A stretch of DNA of 64,000 bases, from assembly GCA_914767885.1 (NCBI GenBank), contig CAJZBQ010000020.1, positions 1,116,001-1,180,000 on the forward strand. The letters run 5' to 3'. The notes beneath the pieces are model-generated. The model was not told where the DNA came from. It ran no database searches and saw only the letters and a list, made by a program, of their open reading frames with translations. Position numbers and translations under genes: made by a program. Numbering within the stretch: the first letter of the stretch is position 1; each line of letters begins with the position of its first letter. Positions 1 to 9,777 of this stretch are shown here, one piece after another. Source of the stretch: Blepharisma stoltei. Lineage: Eukaryota > Ciliophora > Heterotrichea > Heterotrichida > Blepharismidae.

Positions 1-134
1 GAACTTTACTATCTAAGTGTGGAATTTTTTCCGCGTGTGAAAAGAGGATTCCACATGTGAAATCAAAAGGGCTCCACACGTGAAAAACACCTTTTCACAC
101 GCGGAAAAAATTCCACACTTAGGTGGCAAAGTTC
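1..134. mobile_element. Palindromic MITE, CACGTG-rich type
   Basis: The two ends form a near-perfect inverted repeat of about 44 bp (GAACTTT...CTAAGTGTGGAA at 1-44; its complement at 91-134). The centre carries CCACATGTGAA and CCACACGTGAA units like those inside the palindromes at 5972-6198 and 12438-12615, so it is probably related to them. It lies inside or beside the family A element that fills the left edge. No coding capacity is seen. Confidence 0.7.
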
Positions 135-366
135 AAAAATCTGCAATAACGATATAATAATTCTCAAAAGATTGAAAAAAATAATTAAACTTATAATATT
201 TATGCTTTAGAATTCAAGCTAAATAGAGTTAACAGAAATTACATCATAATAATAATTATTATTTATATATTAAAATATTTTTAACATTTTACCCTCAAAC
301 ATATGGTGAGTTTTTCTCAAAAATATGACTTTTTTCTAATGGTTTTGCTAGCTTACAGAGGGGAAG
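1..366 (-). mobile_element. Family A MITE, partial (runs off left edge)
   Basis: The right end matches family A: a CTAATGGTTTTG block, a degenerate GTTCGCTCACGGAGG motif, then GGGAAG followed by TAA (367-369). The interior at 180-290 resembles the family A middle section. The left end is outside the window, and a palindromic MITE (1-134) sits inside it. It interrupts the coiled-coil gene on the minus strand. Confidence 0.7.
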
Positions 367-774
367 TAAGTGTATTTTGACTGATTTCTCAGCGAATTCT
401 ATTTCTGTGTCTCTTAGTTGTAGTTCTGTTGCTTTAAGCTGGGCTTGACATTGGAAAAGTTCGTTTTTAAAAGAAAGTAATGCAGAATTCTCTTTTTCTA
501 GCTGTTTTACCTTTTCTCGTAGAGCTATTACTTCGGCTTCAAGCATCTTTTGGTCATTATCTGATTTTGATTCATTTTCTTTTGTGATTAAATCTTGCTC
601 TTTTCGAACCTGAGGAGGACCATTTCTTTGAATTTTATTTTCTTCTTTGTTTTCTTCAGCTTTTGGCCTAATTTCTTTTATTTCAGCTACTCTTGATTCG
701 TTATTTTTAGGAGTGGAATCTTGCTTGTCTGGGTTTTCTGGCTTTGGTGGCTTTTGCTTTGGCTCTTTATCCAT
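367..774 (-). CDS. Lys/Glu-rich coiled-coil protein, N-terminal part
   Basis: The first exon starts at the ATG at 774 and encodes about 135 residues before the family A insert. Residues 1-70 are Lys/Pro/Glu/Gln-rich and probably disordered. Residues about 75-130 are heptad-like (EVIALREKVKQLEKENSALL) and predict a coiled coil. Reading past 367 on the minus strand enters the MITE terminus, so the last roughly 24 codons of the apparent ORF are transposon sequence. The rest of the gene lies left of the window. The family was not recognised. It diverges from the cytidylyltransferase gene, with about 350 bp between the start codons. Confidence 0.6.
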
Positions 775-1127
775 AAAAAATGTTTATATTTAATTTTAAA
801 ATTAAATTCAAAAAATCACCCCAATTTTTTTATGTATAATAAATTTCTATTTTTAAACTAAAAATTAATTTTTGCTAATTATTATAAGCATAATAAAAAC
901 TGTCAATTTTATATATAATAATAATGCAGATTTTTATATAGCTATAAGCCAATAAAATAGCAGGATTCAATCAAATCATTTATCTTTGCTTAACTAATCA
1001 GCAATAAACAGCTAAGCTTTATCTTTAGCATCTAACCTCTTTTTTATTAAATTAAGCCATTATGATATATTTTCGCCAAATATTTGGACATGATTATTTT
1101 ATAAAACTCCTCCATTTTTTGTAATTT
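775..1127. promoter_or_regulatory. Divergent intergenic spacer
   Basis: This is 353 bp of AT-rich sequence between two divergent start codons and presumably holds both promoters. No IES terminus, palindrome or ORF was recognised in it. Confidence 0.4.
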
Positions 1128-2834
1128 ATGCAGTGTTCCATTCAAGGTTGTTCCGATAAGGCAAAATCTTTCTGCAGCTGCACTGAGTCAAATCAATACC
1201 TTTGCGACTCCCATACAGATCTTCACTTAAAATCCACTTCCTCTTCTGATCACAAGCTCGAAAATATATACACCCAACCGGTATCCCAGACCAAGCAATC
1301 ATTGTTGCTCCACATCGTCAAAAAAATCAGCGATCTCAAGAAGTCTAAAACCAAGTCTGTCGTGGACTCCAATCAAGAAATCCGTGAAATTCAAACCCAC
1401 ATGGAAAGTGCCTTGGAAAAGTTTGATTCTGACATAAAGTCCTACATCGACCTGATGGCAGAAATCATATCAACCGAAGAAATCGTGAAAAATGATATTT
1501 TTTTCAAAATAAATAGAAAATTTATCATATATTTTTTTTTAAAAAAAATAATTAATATAAACAGGTATAAATCCTTTGTTAGCACTCTCCTTCAGCTTCC
1601 AGAAGAAGACGCCCTCAGGTTTCTAGACGAGTTTTATTCATCTTCACCAAAAACTCAAGACTTTTTAACCTCGCTGAACATTTCTAAAAATGTTCAAACA
1701 GAAGCCTCAATCCCAGAGGAGACCAAAAATCACGAAAAAATGGACAGAATTTACATGGACGGCTGCTTTGACCTGATGCACTCAGGACACTTCAATGCCA
1801 TCAGGCAGGCCAAATCTCTAGGAAAAGTTCTGGTGGTCGGTGTTCACTCTGATGCAGAAATCACGAGGAATAAAGGCCCACCAGTGATGAACGAGCAAGA
1901 AAGATACCAATTAGTCAGAGCTTGCAAATGGGTCGACGAAGTTATGGAAGAAGCCCCATATTCGCCCACAATTCAGCTTCTAGACTCTTTGAACTGCCAA
2001 TATGCAGCTCATGGGGATGATTTGAGTATTAATGCAGACGGCTCTGACTGTATGTCAATACTAAAGCGGGCTGGAAGATGCAAAATTTTCAAAAGGACTG
2101 AAGGGATTTCAACAACCACTTTGGTTGGAAAATTATTACTAATGACCCGTGATGAGCTGCTAAATATAGAGCAGCCTCGAAAATCAAATGAAATTTCTTC
2201 AGTAAATGACTCTATCCAAGCACAGTTGGACAGGAAGTCAATTCTCACCACAAGTCGTAGAATAAGCGAATTTTCGAATAAAAAAGAACCAAAAAATAGT
2301 GACACCATTGTGTATATTGACGGGACCTTTGACTTGTTCCATGCTGGACATGTAGAGACTTTGAGAAGAGCCAGGCAGTTTGGGGATTATTTATTAGTAG
2401 GAATTCATGATGACCAAACAGTAAATCATTATAAGGGGTCAAATTACCCTATAATGTCGCTCCATGATAGAGTCATGTGTGTGCTCTCAATCAAATATGT
2501 TGACGAAGTTATAATTGGCGCGCCTTGGGTTATTTCTAAAGAATTACTGACTGGGTTTAATATAAAATATGTATGTGGAGGAACAGTGACAAAAGGGACT
2601 TCAGGAGCTTACCATTGGAGAAAAGGCAGCATTGAGGTAGAGGACTGTGATCCATATCAGATCCCAAAAGAAATGGGAATTTATAGGCAAATAGAAAGCG
2701 CGTTTGATTTGGACACTGATATCATCATTTCGAGAATTGTCAACAATAGACTGAAATTCCTGTCAAAGTTTGAGAAGACGTCTCAGAGGGAGGCAAAGTA
2801 TGTGGAGAACAAGGAGTATATTCCAGAAGCCTAA
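1128..2834 (+). CDS. Ethanolamine-phosphate cytidylyltransferase with N-terminal B-box-like domain
   Basis: It probably makes CDP-ethanolamine from CTP and phosphoethanolamine (Kennedy pathway). Two nucleotidyltransferase domains are visible, as in PCYT2/ECT1. The first has DGCFDLMHSGHFNAIRQA and the RTEGISTTTLVGK signature. The second has DGTFDLFHAGHVETLRRA. Residues 1-45 hold spaced Cys/His (CSIQGC, FCSC, CDSH, DHK) like a B-box zinc finger, followed by about 90 helical residues. This extension is absent from ordinary PCYT2 and may be a ciliate fusion. A 72-bp IES (1496-1567) lies between the extension and the first catalytic domain; it happens to keep the frame open, so the raw ORF includes about 24 spurious residues. 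The gene ends in TAA, followed closely by a family A MITE. Confidence 0.9.
   Translation: MQCSIQGCSDKAKSFCSCTESNQYLCDSHTDLHLKSTSSSDHKLENIYTQPVSQTKQSLLLHIVKKISDLKKSKTKSVVDSNQEIREIQTHMESALEKFDSDIKSYIDLMAEIISTEEIVKNDIFFKINRKFIIYFFLKKIININRYKSFVSTLLQLPEEDALRFLDEFYSSSPKTQDFLTSLNISKNVQTEASIPEETKNHEKMDRIYMDGCFDLMHSGHFNAIRQAKSLGKVLVVGVHSDAEITRNKGPPVMNEQERYQLVRACKWVDEVMEEAPYSPTIQLLDSLNCQYAAHGDDLSINADGSDCMSILKRAGRCKIFKRTEGISTTTLVGKLLLMTRDELLNIEQPRKSNEISSVNDSIQAQLDRKSILTTSRRISEFSNKKEPKNSDTIVYIDGTFDLFHAGHVETLRRARQFGDYLLVGIHDDQTVNHYKGSNYPIMSLHDRVMCVLSIKYVDEVIIGAPWVISKELLTGFNIKYVCGGTVTKGTSGAYHWRKGSIEVEDCDPYQIPKEMGIYRQIESAFDLDTDIIISRIVNNRLKFLSKFEKTSQREAKYVENKEYIPEA
1496..1567. other. Short TA-bounded IES, 72 bp
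   Basis: This A/T-only-like stretch lies in the cytidylyltransferase gene. Removing it between the TA at 1496 and the TA at 1568 joins ...VKND to KSFV... in frame. The encoded stretch (IFFKINRKFIIYFF...) is unlike the flanking protein, and the length far exceeds the 15-17-nt introns of this genome. Confidence 0.7.
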
Positions 2835-2852
2835 TAACTAATAAATTTCTAA

Positions 2853-3238
2853 CTCCCCCCCCCCCCTCCGTGAGCGAACAAAACCATTAGAAAAATCGCC
2901 ATTTTTTGACCAAAAACCCACCCTCCGTGAGTGAACAAAAATTTTTTTAATAGAAAAAATTTTAATGGAAAAAAATTTTGATATATAAGTGATAATTAGT
3001 ATAATGAAATCTAGAGCTAATTCTGTTTAATTTTAAACAAATTGCGTTTTAAAACATAAATTTTGCAAATTAAATTAATATTTGCTTCCCAATTTTTGCA
3101 AATTAGGATTTTTTTAAATTTCGAAAAAAATATTTTTTATAAAATTTATATATATAAATTTTTTTTAAAAAAAAAAATTAACCCCCCTCCGTGAGCGAAC
3201 AAAATTTTTTTGTTCGCTCACGGAGGGGGGGGGGGGAG
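2853..3238. mobile_element. Family A MITE, full copy
   Basis: A 386-bp copy flanked by TAA at 2850-2852 and 3239-3241. One end has two direct CTCCGTGAGYGAACAAAA motifs; the other has a CTCCGTGAGCGAAC hairpin. It lies 3' of the cytidylyltransferase stop codon, so it is intergenic. Confidence 0.9.
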
Positions 3239-3390
3239 TAAGTGAAATAAAATTCTTTAATCAATATAAAAAACTTTAAATAAACACAATAAATCCTTAC
3301 AAATTAAATCAACTTTATTTTATACGTTTAACAAAAGAAATATTAAAGTAATGTTTCATTTGAATTGTATCAGTGAATTCGTATTCGCAG

Positions 3391-6300
3391 TTAACTCCAA
3401 GCATTATTATTAATTTGGCAGTCAAACACATCATCATTAAGTGTCAAATTATATTCTGTGCTTGGAATTTCGCTAGAAAATACAATTGAGCCTCCAATAC
3501 TTGGCTCCATATTTTCTGATCTTGAAATCATATGCTTTCTCACAAAATTTTTTCCAAATTGGAAAGATTCTGGAAGCAGCTCATTTGGCATCTCAGAATC
3601 ATGGGAAACTTCACCAAGCTCTTCTTCTATTAATGCCAAACTTGAAGCGTTTGAGTACCTTGAAGAATTCATTTGGTATAATCTAGCTTTCGCTACTAAG
3701 GAGCTTCTGTCTTGGAAATTAGCCAAGTGCTCTTCACGCCCAGGAAGATTTTTTGTATCATATCTTCGGAATTGTTCTACTTGTGAAATTTTTTTTCTGT
3801 ACATTTTGTTTTTTTCAGCGATTTTGTCTCTGCTGACTATTTTAGAAATTTGGTATTTTCTGTGATCTGCCTTTTTTATTACTTTTTTATGATCAACAAT
3901 AAATACGTATTTTTTACAGTCTCTAGCTGCATGCCCGATTTCAGAACAAAAATAGCATCTAACTCCCAGTGCACTTAAATCTCGCTCACATTGTTTTGCT
4001 AACTCCCCCACCGTGAGCAAACCAAACTATAGAAAAATCCTATTTTGAATAAAAAATTATTATGTATTGCAATAGTTTCTTATTATGCATATGCATGCCA
4101 TTTTCAATTTGGTATGTGAAAACCAAATATGCGTTTCAAAACGCAGGTTTTAGTGCTGCAAATTCATAATTTGAAATTTCATGTGAAAATGGTGCGTATA
4201 ACGTCCATAAGAAATTTTACCAACGGATTATACCATTTATGATTGAATAAAAAAAAAATCAATATAAAATTTTGATATATAAGTGATAATTATTATAATA
4301 AATCTCTAGATAATTCTAGCTTGCATTTAAAAACTAATTAATATTTGCTTTAAAATTATTCGAATAGGATTTTTTAATTTCGAAAAATATTTTACTATAA
4401 AATTTAACAAAAACAAAAATTTTTTTGTTCGCTCACAGAGGGTTGACTAAGAGATTTGTGGTTTCTTCTTCAGAATGCCGAGTGCTTGTGAGCTGATTGA
4501 ACTTATACCGCTTCAATTCAAAAAGCTCAGTATAAGTTTTCGCCTTGGCCGAGGCACATCTTTTCTTATTCAGAAAAAAACCAATTTCCCCGAAATATTT
4601 TCCTTTAAAAAGATCCCTAAAAGTGGAAAAAGTTTTTTGGTCATAGATTTCGACAGATCCATTGAAAATTCAATAAATATTTTTCCCAATTTCTCCTTCT
4701 TTTATGATTAAATCTCCAGGACCTTAAACCTAATTTAGATTATCGGTAGGCCCTGCTGAGCCGCATTTGCCTCCCTATCATTCAGCCGCTTGCTTGCTAG
4801 TCTGAGCAAGGCCTCTCACTGTGCTGCTCCTAGGACTTGCACTCTCCACCCGTGATTCAGAGGCGCTGGCCGCCATACCATACGTCGACAGTATATGGCA
4901 TCCAGAAAATTCGTTTTTCGAATTTTCAAGATGAAAAAATTGTAGCCCAGGACGCAAAGCGTAGGGAGCGTTCTTATTGGCCAGGAGGAATCTCACTGGT
5001 ATTGATGGGAAACCCCTTTCCAATTCCGAACTTCATCTTCTTCCAAGTAAAAAATTGATCTGAATGTAAGCATGTTGTCCGCTAAATCGGACATTGCGCT
5101 CCACCAAACCGGGTAAAGCCTGGCAGCAAGCACTTAATGAATGTCATCCTCCTTCCATAAATACCCCGGTCTCCCCAGCTGGTTCGCCATAATACTTTAT
5201 AAACCCCAGGACCAAAAACTTGTATTTCTAAAAAATGCACTAACTCCCCCCTCTGTGAGAGAACAAAAAAATCTTGTTGGCTCACGGAGGGGGTTAATTT
5301 TTTGTTTATAAATTTTATAGAAAATGTTTTTTTCGAAATTTAAAAAAATCCTAATTCGCAAAAATTGGAAAGCAAATATTAATTTAATTTGTAAAATTTA
5401 TGTTTTAAAAAACGATTTGTTTAAAATTAAACAGAATTAGCTCGAGATTTCATTATAATAATTATCACTTATATATCAATTTTTTCCATAAACAATTTTT
5501 CTATTAAAATAATTTTTGTTCGCTCGCGGAGGGCGGGTTTTTGGTCAAAAAATAGGGATTTTTCTAATGGTTTTGTTCACTCACGGAAGGGGGGAGTAAG
5601 TATCTTAAAAAATAATGACTATAATTTCTGAATGGAGCACTATTAAACAAGAAATATCCTCTAGTTTTTATAAGGATTTCTTCCTTTAGTGGTAAAGATA
5701 ATGACTGTAAAATTTCAGTTTCATCCAAAATGTTCTCATCAGCGATCCTTTCAAGATGTTCAATAAATAAAAACACTCTAGATCGCAGACTAGATGGTAT
5801 TTTGTTGTTTGTCATATAAAACTTCATTCTTAATACTGCACTGCGAAAATATGATTGTTGCTGCTGGGACTTCGAAATGGCTTCTCGAATTCCTTCTATT
5901 AAATAGCCATAAATAAGCCCTGACATATACATTATAAGTAATATCAAAATTTTTTCTCTGGGGTCTGTAACTATAGAAATTGCCCAAGGATGGCGCTATT
6001 TACGCCATCCTCGGGCAACCGAAAATCGGCTCCACACGGGAAAGATTTTCCACGTGTGGAGCCATTTTTTCACACGTGAGAATCCTGACTTCCACGTGTG
6101 AAAAAAATGGCTCCACACGTGGAAAATCGTTCCCATGTGGAGCCGATTTTCCGTATTGCCAGAGAATTGAGTAAATAGCGCCATTCTCGGGCAATTAGTA
6201 TATCGATATATAGCCAACAGTCGCCATAGTCTCAAAGACATAAAAGAAATAAAATAGCCATTTGTCACTTCTAGGAATATCATATTTAATTCATATTTCT

Positions 6301-7268
6301 GGAATCGTTTGGAATGCAAGACGATGTGAAGCATAAATGATGCAGGACATCCAGTGTGTTGCATAAGGCTCCATGCCAAATGACAGGGGATTTTTAATAG
6401 TGTACATTTCATAGAAGTACACTCGGCGAAAATTTTAAATAATGTGACATTTGGTCGAAGTTTAAACTTTTTTTTTCGATCAAATATCCCAGTATTAAAA
6501 AGTTTCATCCCATTTTCGACTAAATGCACTTTGGTGAAATGCGCACTATCAAAAGTGCACGATCATTGGACCTGCACCCGTTGCAAAAAAAGCAATTCCA
6601 AAAAACGTCAATATCCTCACCAAAGCGATCAAAATTGGGTGGGGAAACTCATCCATGATTTGGTATAAGACTTTTTTTATTTTTACAAATCTTAAGAGAC
6701 GTAATAATCAAAGGGTTTTTACAAAATATAAGGCATGGAATTCAAAAGGGTTTCCCCGAGTATCATCTCCCAAATCCATATATGGCATGATATCTTCAAG
6801 TGGAATAGAAGAAATCAAGTCCAAAGGAAATCAAGATTTCAAATATCTATTCCAAATTGATTTGTGGTCTGTAATAAAGCTGCCGCTAAAATAAAAGCCT
6901 GTGTTCATATTCACCAAAATATCGAAGTAAAAAAAAGCTTCAATAAACTTGATTATAAAATTAAAGTGACGCACATTTCCATAGCTTAAAGCAAAAGGTA
7001 AAATAAAAGCTAAATAAAGAATCTGAGAAATTCCGCAAATGTCTCATAGCAATTTTCAATTACTGTCCGGTTTAAAAACGCCGAAATTTAGATGTCACCT
7101 ATGTCTGGCATGAGGATCTGGAAAATAAGAACTTCTTAATGTTGAAGCGGTCATGTTTTGCGTGGCAAATGTACTCGTCACGGCTCGTTTCAGTACGCTT
7201 TGAGCTATAGATGTGCTAGCTCAGATCTTCCTTGTGTTTTTTGATATTGCTCTTGTACTTTTATTCAT
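3391..7268 (-). CDS. Cyclic-nucleotide-gated potassium-type channel with C-terminal CCHC zinc knuckle
   Basis: Translated from the ATG at 7268 with UGA = Trp and five inserts removed. In order: a basic N terminus; S1 (ILYLAFILPFALSYG); S2-S3 (FFYFDILVNMNTGFYFSG, WFPLDLISSIPLE); S4 (LLRLVRFVKIKK); S5-pore (FETMATVGYISIV); S6 and C-linker (LILLIMYMSGLIYGYLIEGIREA); a cyclic-nucleotide-binding fold (FGPGDLIIKEGEIGKNIYWIFNGSVEIY ... YFGEIGF); and a CCHC knuckle (CYFCSEIGHAARDC) before a polar tail. The filter reads TVGYIS where potassium channels have TVGYGD. Inserts: family A 4003-4447, SINE-like 4724-5205, family A 5244-5596, palindrome 5972-6198, Mutator-like MITE 6367-6579. Every junction restores frame when removed. 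Related CNG/HCN-like channels sit in ciliary and plasma membranes; the ligand is not known here. Confidence 0.9.
4003..4447. mobile_element. Family A MITE with nested degenerate palindrome
   Basis: It is flanked by TAA at 4000-4002 and 4448-4450, inside the channel gene between the nucleotide-binding fold and the zinc knuckle. Excision gives TTNLLAKQCERD in frame. About 180 bp at 4058-4240 is extra relative to other copies and forms a degenerate palindrome (CCATTTTCA ... TGAAAATGG), so a second element probably inserted into it. Confidence 0.85.
4724..5205 (-). mobile_element. SINE-like insert with 8-bp target duplication
   Basis: A 482-bp GC-richer insert flanked by CCAGGACC at 4716-4723 and 5206-5213, in the nucleotide-binding domain of the channel. 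Removing it with one repeat gives VFGPGDLIIKEG in frame. No terminal inverted repeats or ORF are seen. The 5' part on the minus strand (ATTATGGCGAACC) weakly resembles the start of the SINE-like copies at 12112 and 14299. Confidence 0.75.
5244..5596. mobile_element. Family A MITE in the channel gene
   Basis: It is flanked by TAA at 5241-5243 and 5597-5599. Excision joins HYFLRYL to VHFLEIQVFG in frame, linking the C-linker to the nucleotide-binding fold. The end motifs are CTCTGTGAGAGAACAAAA and GTTCACTCACGGAAGG, diverged from consensus, so this is an older copy. Confidence 0.88.
5972..6198. mobile_element. Palindromic MITE (ATTGCCCGAGG type) in the pore
   Basis: The terminal repeats TATAGAAATTGCCC and GGGCAATTAGTATA bound a 227-bp element flanked by TA. 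Inside are inverted ATGGCGC stems and CCACACGTGGA units. It splits the pore loop: removing it at TA gives TVGYISIVTDPREK in frame. A second copy lies at 12438-12615. Confidence 0.85.
6367..6579. mobile_element. Mutator-like MITE with 9-bp target duplication
   Basis: A 213-bp element between GTTGCATAA (6358-6366) and GTTGCAAAA (6580-6588), an 8-of-9 match. The ends GGCTCCATGCCAAATG and CATTGGACCTGCACCC are inverted repeats. The body has inverted TAGTGTACATTTCA arms. Removal gives FFGIAFFATHWMSCII, an uninterrupted S5 segment of the channel. A second copy is at 17748-17952. Confidence 0.8.
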
Positions 7269-7285
7269 ATTTATGTTTTAACTAA

Positions 7286-7636
7286 TTCCCCCCCTCATGA
7301 GAGAACAAACCATTAGAAAAATCGCTATTTTTGCCCAAAAACCCACCCTCTGTGAGCGAACAAAAATTTTTTATGAAAAAAATTGGTATATAAGTGATAA
7401 TTAGTATAATGAAATCTCGAGCTAATTCTGTTTAATTTTGAACAAATTGCATTCTAAAACATAAATTTTGCAAATTAAATTAATATTTTTACTTTCCAAT
7501 TTTGCGAAGTGGAATTTTTTTAAATTTTGAAAAAAAAAATTTTATAAAATTTACAAATAATTAATTGTTTTAAAAAAAATTAACCTCCTCCGTCAGCCAA
7601 CAAGATTTTTTTTGTTCGCTCCCGGAGGGGGGGAAG
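7286..7636. mobile_element. Family A MITE upstream of the channel
   Basis: It is flanked by TAA at 7283-7285 and 7637-7639 and lies only 15 bp 5' of the channel start codon (7268). Both ends are diverged (TTCCCCCCCTCATGAGAGAAC; GTTCGCTCCCGGAGG). If it is removed in development, the somatic promoter sequence differs from the germline one. Confidence 0.85.
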
Positions 7637-7811
7637 TAAGGAAAACAGAATAAGGTTTCTTCAAATCTAAAGGTGTTATTAAAAGGAAAAGAATATAAAG
7701 AAACTGCCTTTTTTTAAAAAAATTATTCGACAGAAAACGAATTTTATGGAGGTTTGAGGATTTTTGATATCAGGCATTTTTGAATGTATTAAAAGGACGT
7801 CCGAATGCTTA

Positions 7812-8146
7812 CTCCCCGCAATGGGCGAACAAAAAAAGTTTTGTTCGCTCACGGCAGGGATTTAATTTGTTTTTTAAAAAATTTATAGTAAATTGCTTTT
7901 TGAAAATTTAAAAAATTCCGATTCTAGTAAAATTTAATTTGCGAAATTTATGTTTTAAAATGCAAGCTGTTTAAATCTAACAGAATTAGATAGAGATTTC
8001 ATTATAATAACGATACTTACATGTAATTTTTTTTTTATCTTAAATATTTTTATATTAAAAATATTTTTATTCGTTCACTGACAGAGGATGGTCTTTAGGC
8101 GAAAATAAGGATTTTTCTAATAAATTTGCTCTTTCATGGAGGGGAG
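7812..8146. mobile_element. Family A MITE, diverged, intergenic
   Basis: It is flanked by TTA at 7809-7811 and 8147-8149. The hairpin end reads CTCCCCGCAATGGGCGAAC, and the opposite end has lost much of the motif. Only about 170 bp separate it from the copy at 7286-7636. Confidence 0.8.
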
Positions 8147-8149
8147 TTA

Positions 8150-8942
8150 GAAAAATAATTATTTCTATATGTAGCGTGGATGCTACAGTATTCAAGCTTA
8201 AAACAATCAATAAAATAATCAAACAGTAAAATGTCGAAAAATCGGTTTCATTGCTGTCATTTCATAAGGAAAAATAAGATATATTTGTATTTATTATTTT
8301 TAAACTTCAGAAAAGCTTAAAATGATCAGCAATTACTGACGATGAATTAATGTTTTGCCATAAATTAATATAGAAATAAGTACTTTTAGACATTTTTACG
8401 TTCTCTATATCAATGAGATAATCTTAATATTGATAGATAATTTTCATAATTAAATATGGCATCTTGGTCCAGCATGGATTCCAAGCCACACGGCCCCCCA
8501 AGTACATATTTAATTATATCTGACAAGGTTTTGCCAGCTCAGAAATATGCAGCCGCCCTAAAACAATTCCAGCCCTAGTCCACTTTCAGGGTTGGATTTT
8601 ACCTCGAAGGAAGCTCAGTAAGGTTTACAGGCAATCGGACAAATTCCTAACTCGAAATGGATTTACAAACTTTTCCCTTTGCAAAAATTCGGCTAAAAAT
8701 TTAATTTTTTTGATTTTTGTGCGGAAAGCCTTCGTTCAACTCAAGAAACCGTCCCCGATCTCTGCTTTGGATCGGACTTGACTGATGACAGAAGGTGTCA
8801 GACAAGTCCGATCTAAATCAGGAATCATGCTATAAATCAAAATAGCTGAATAAGGTCTAAATAATATTTCCAAAGTAGAAAATTTTCACAAAATAAAAAT
8901 ATTCATTTATTCACAATAATATTTCTAAATCGCTTATTTAGC
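8150..8942. repeat. Intergenic stretch with hairpins and a GC-richer block
   Basis: No gene was recognised. An inverted repeat ATAATTAAATATG ... CATATTTAATTAT spans about 8448-8520. At about 8769-8813 a stem GATCGGACTTG/CAAGTCCGATC encloses about 20 bases. The block 8455-8830 is GC-richer than its surroundings and may be an old inserted element, but no target duplication was found. Confidence 0.4.
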
Positions 8943-9398
8943 TTAAAATCCTAATTTCCTCAGCCAAAGCTTGACACTCTCAGAATGTAATCCTTTCACC
9001 TCAATTCTACCGTTTTTCTCATATATTGGTGAGTTGCTTACAACTTTTTGCAGCTCAGTCTTGAACTCTTCCACATCTCCCAAGATTTTTCTAATAATTG
9101 TCAATTTTCTTGATCTATCATTTCTAAACTCAGTGTACACTGGCAAATTCCCTGTCCATGTTCTTGAAATTTGAAAAGGAATGGCATTTGTTCCTCCTAG
9201 AGGAGTATTCCATGTGGTATCAGGGCTTGGCAATTCTTGAAGTTTGTATTTTAATGGCAATAAAGGCTTAGTCAATTGGTTGTGGATCTCAAGTACTTTG
9301 GGATGTGTGTGAATTTTATCGCTTACTTTTGGAGGCTTAAAATTCACAAATTCTTCAGCAGCTTTCTTTAAGACTTTAAACCCTTTCGTTCTTCCCAT
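8943..9398 (-). CDS. Mitochondrial large-subunit ribosomal protein mL49 (IMG2 family)
   Basis: A 151-residue protein, uninterrupted. The C-terminal half has the mL49/Img2 pattern: IPFQISRTWTGNLPVYTEF, then RKLTIIRKILGDVEEF, and the closing GRIEVKGLHSESVKLWLRKLGF. It is expected in the mitochondrial ribosome; residues 1-25 are basic and may act in import. The start is the only early ATG, at 9398. About 380 bp separate it from the receptor gene upstream, most of it a MITE. Confidence 0.8.
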   Translation of the reverse strand: MGRTKGFKVLKKAAEEFVNFKPPKVSDKIHTHPKVLEIHNQLTKPLLPLKYKLQELPSPDTTWNTPLGGTNAIPFQISRTWTGNLPVYTEFRNDRSRKLTIIRKILGDVEEFKTELQKVVSNSPIYEKNGRIEVKGLHSESVKLWLRKLGF

Positions 9399-9416
9399 TT
9401 TTAATAAATCTTAACT

Positions 9417-9756
9417 TAATACCCTCTACCCTTTACACTGGAACAAAATATCGGTAAAATTTCCATTTTTTGGGTACTTTAACTCTTTTTAAATAGAAAA
9501 TTTTATGGTGAGAAAATACTAATTTTTAGTTTTCTAATTTAATGGAAAAGTGCAATTATAATTTTATTTAAATAAATTCATACTAAATTGAATTAATTCC
9601 ATAAAAATAATTAAAATTATTATGTTTAATTTATTATTTTTATTTTAAAATGCTTTATATAAAGTGAAATTATAAATTTTGTTTAATAAAAACATTAACC
9701 CTATTTAAATTGGAACAGGATATTTTGTTCAATTAAAAGAGGCAGGGAGAGTTAAG
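9417..9756. mobile_element. MITE of the CCCTTTAAATTGGAAC type
   Basis: The ends are related inverted repeats (CCCTTTACACTGGAACAAAA; on the right, complement of CTTTTAATTGAACAAAATA). A second member with the same TTAAATTGGAA end lies at 46447-46735. It fills almost all of the space between mL49 and the receptor gene. The exact target duplication is unclear (TTAA is likely). Confidence 0.55.
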
Positions 9757-9777
9757 AATTGTCTTTTATAAGTAAAC

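Noticed and set aside
1496..1567. Spliceosomal intron explanation for the 50-130-bp inserts
   Set aside because: Confirmed introns are 15-17 nt with GT-AG ends; these inserts lack consistent GT-AG joins but share TA at both ends.
4475..5285. Plus-strand ORFs around the channel nucleotide-binding domain
   Set aside because: The minus strand encodes the conserved FGPGDLIIKEGE...FGEIGF fold; the middle stretch is SINE-like sequence.
5980..6529. Several short open frames on both strands in the channel gene
   Set aside because: They lie in palindromic MITEs or out-of-frame channel sequence; mirror-image frames come from inverted repeats.
8769..8813. tRNA or other structured RNA gene
   Set aside because: There is one stem-loop only, with no cloverleaf, anticodon arm or CCA-type features.
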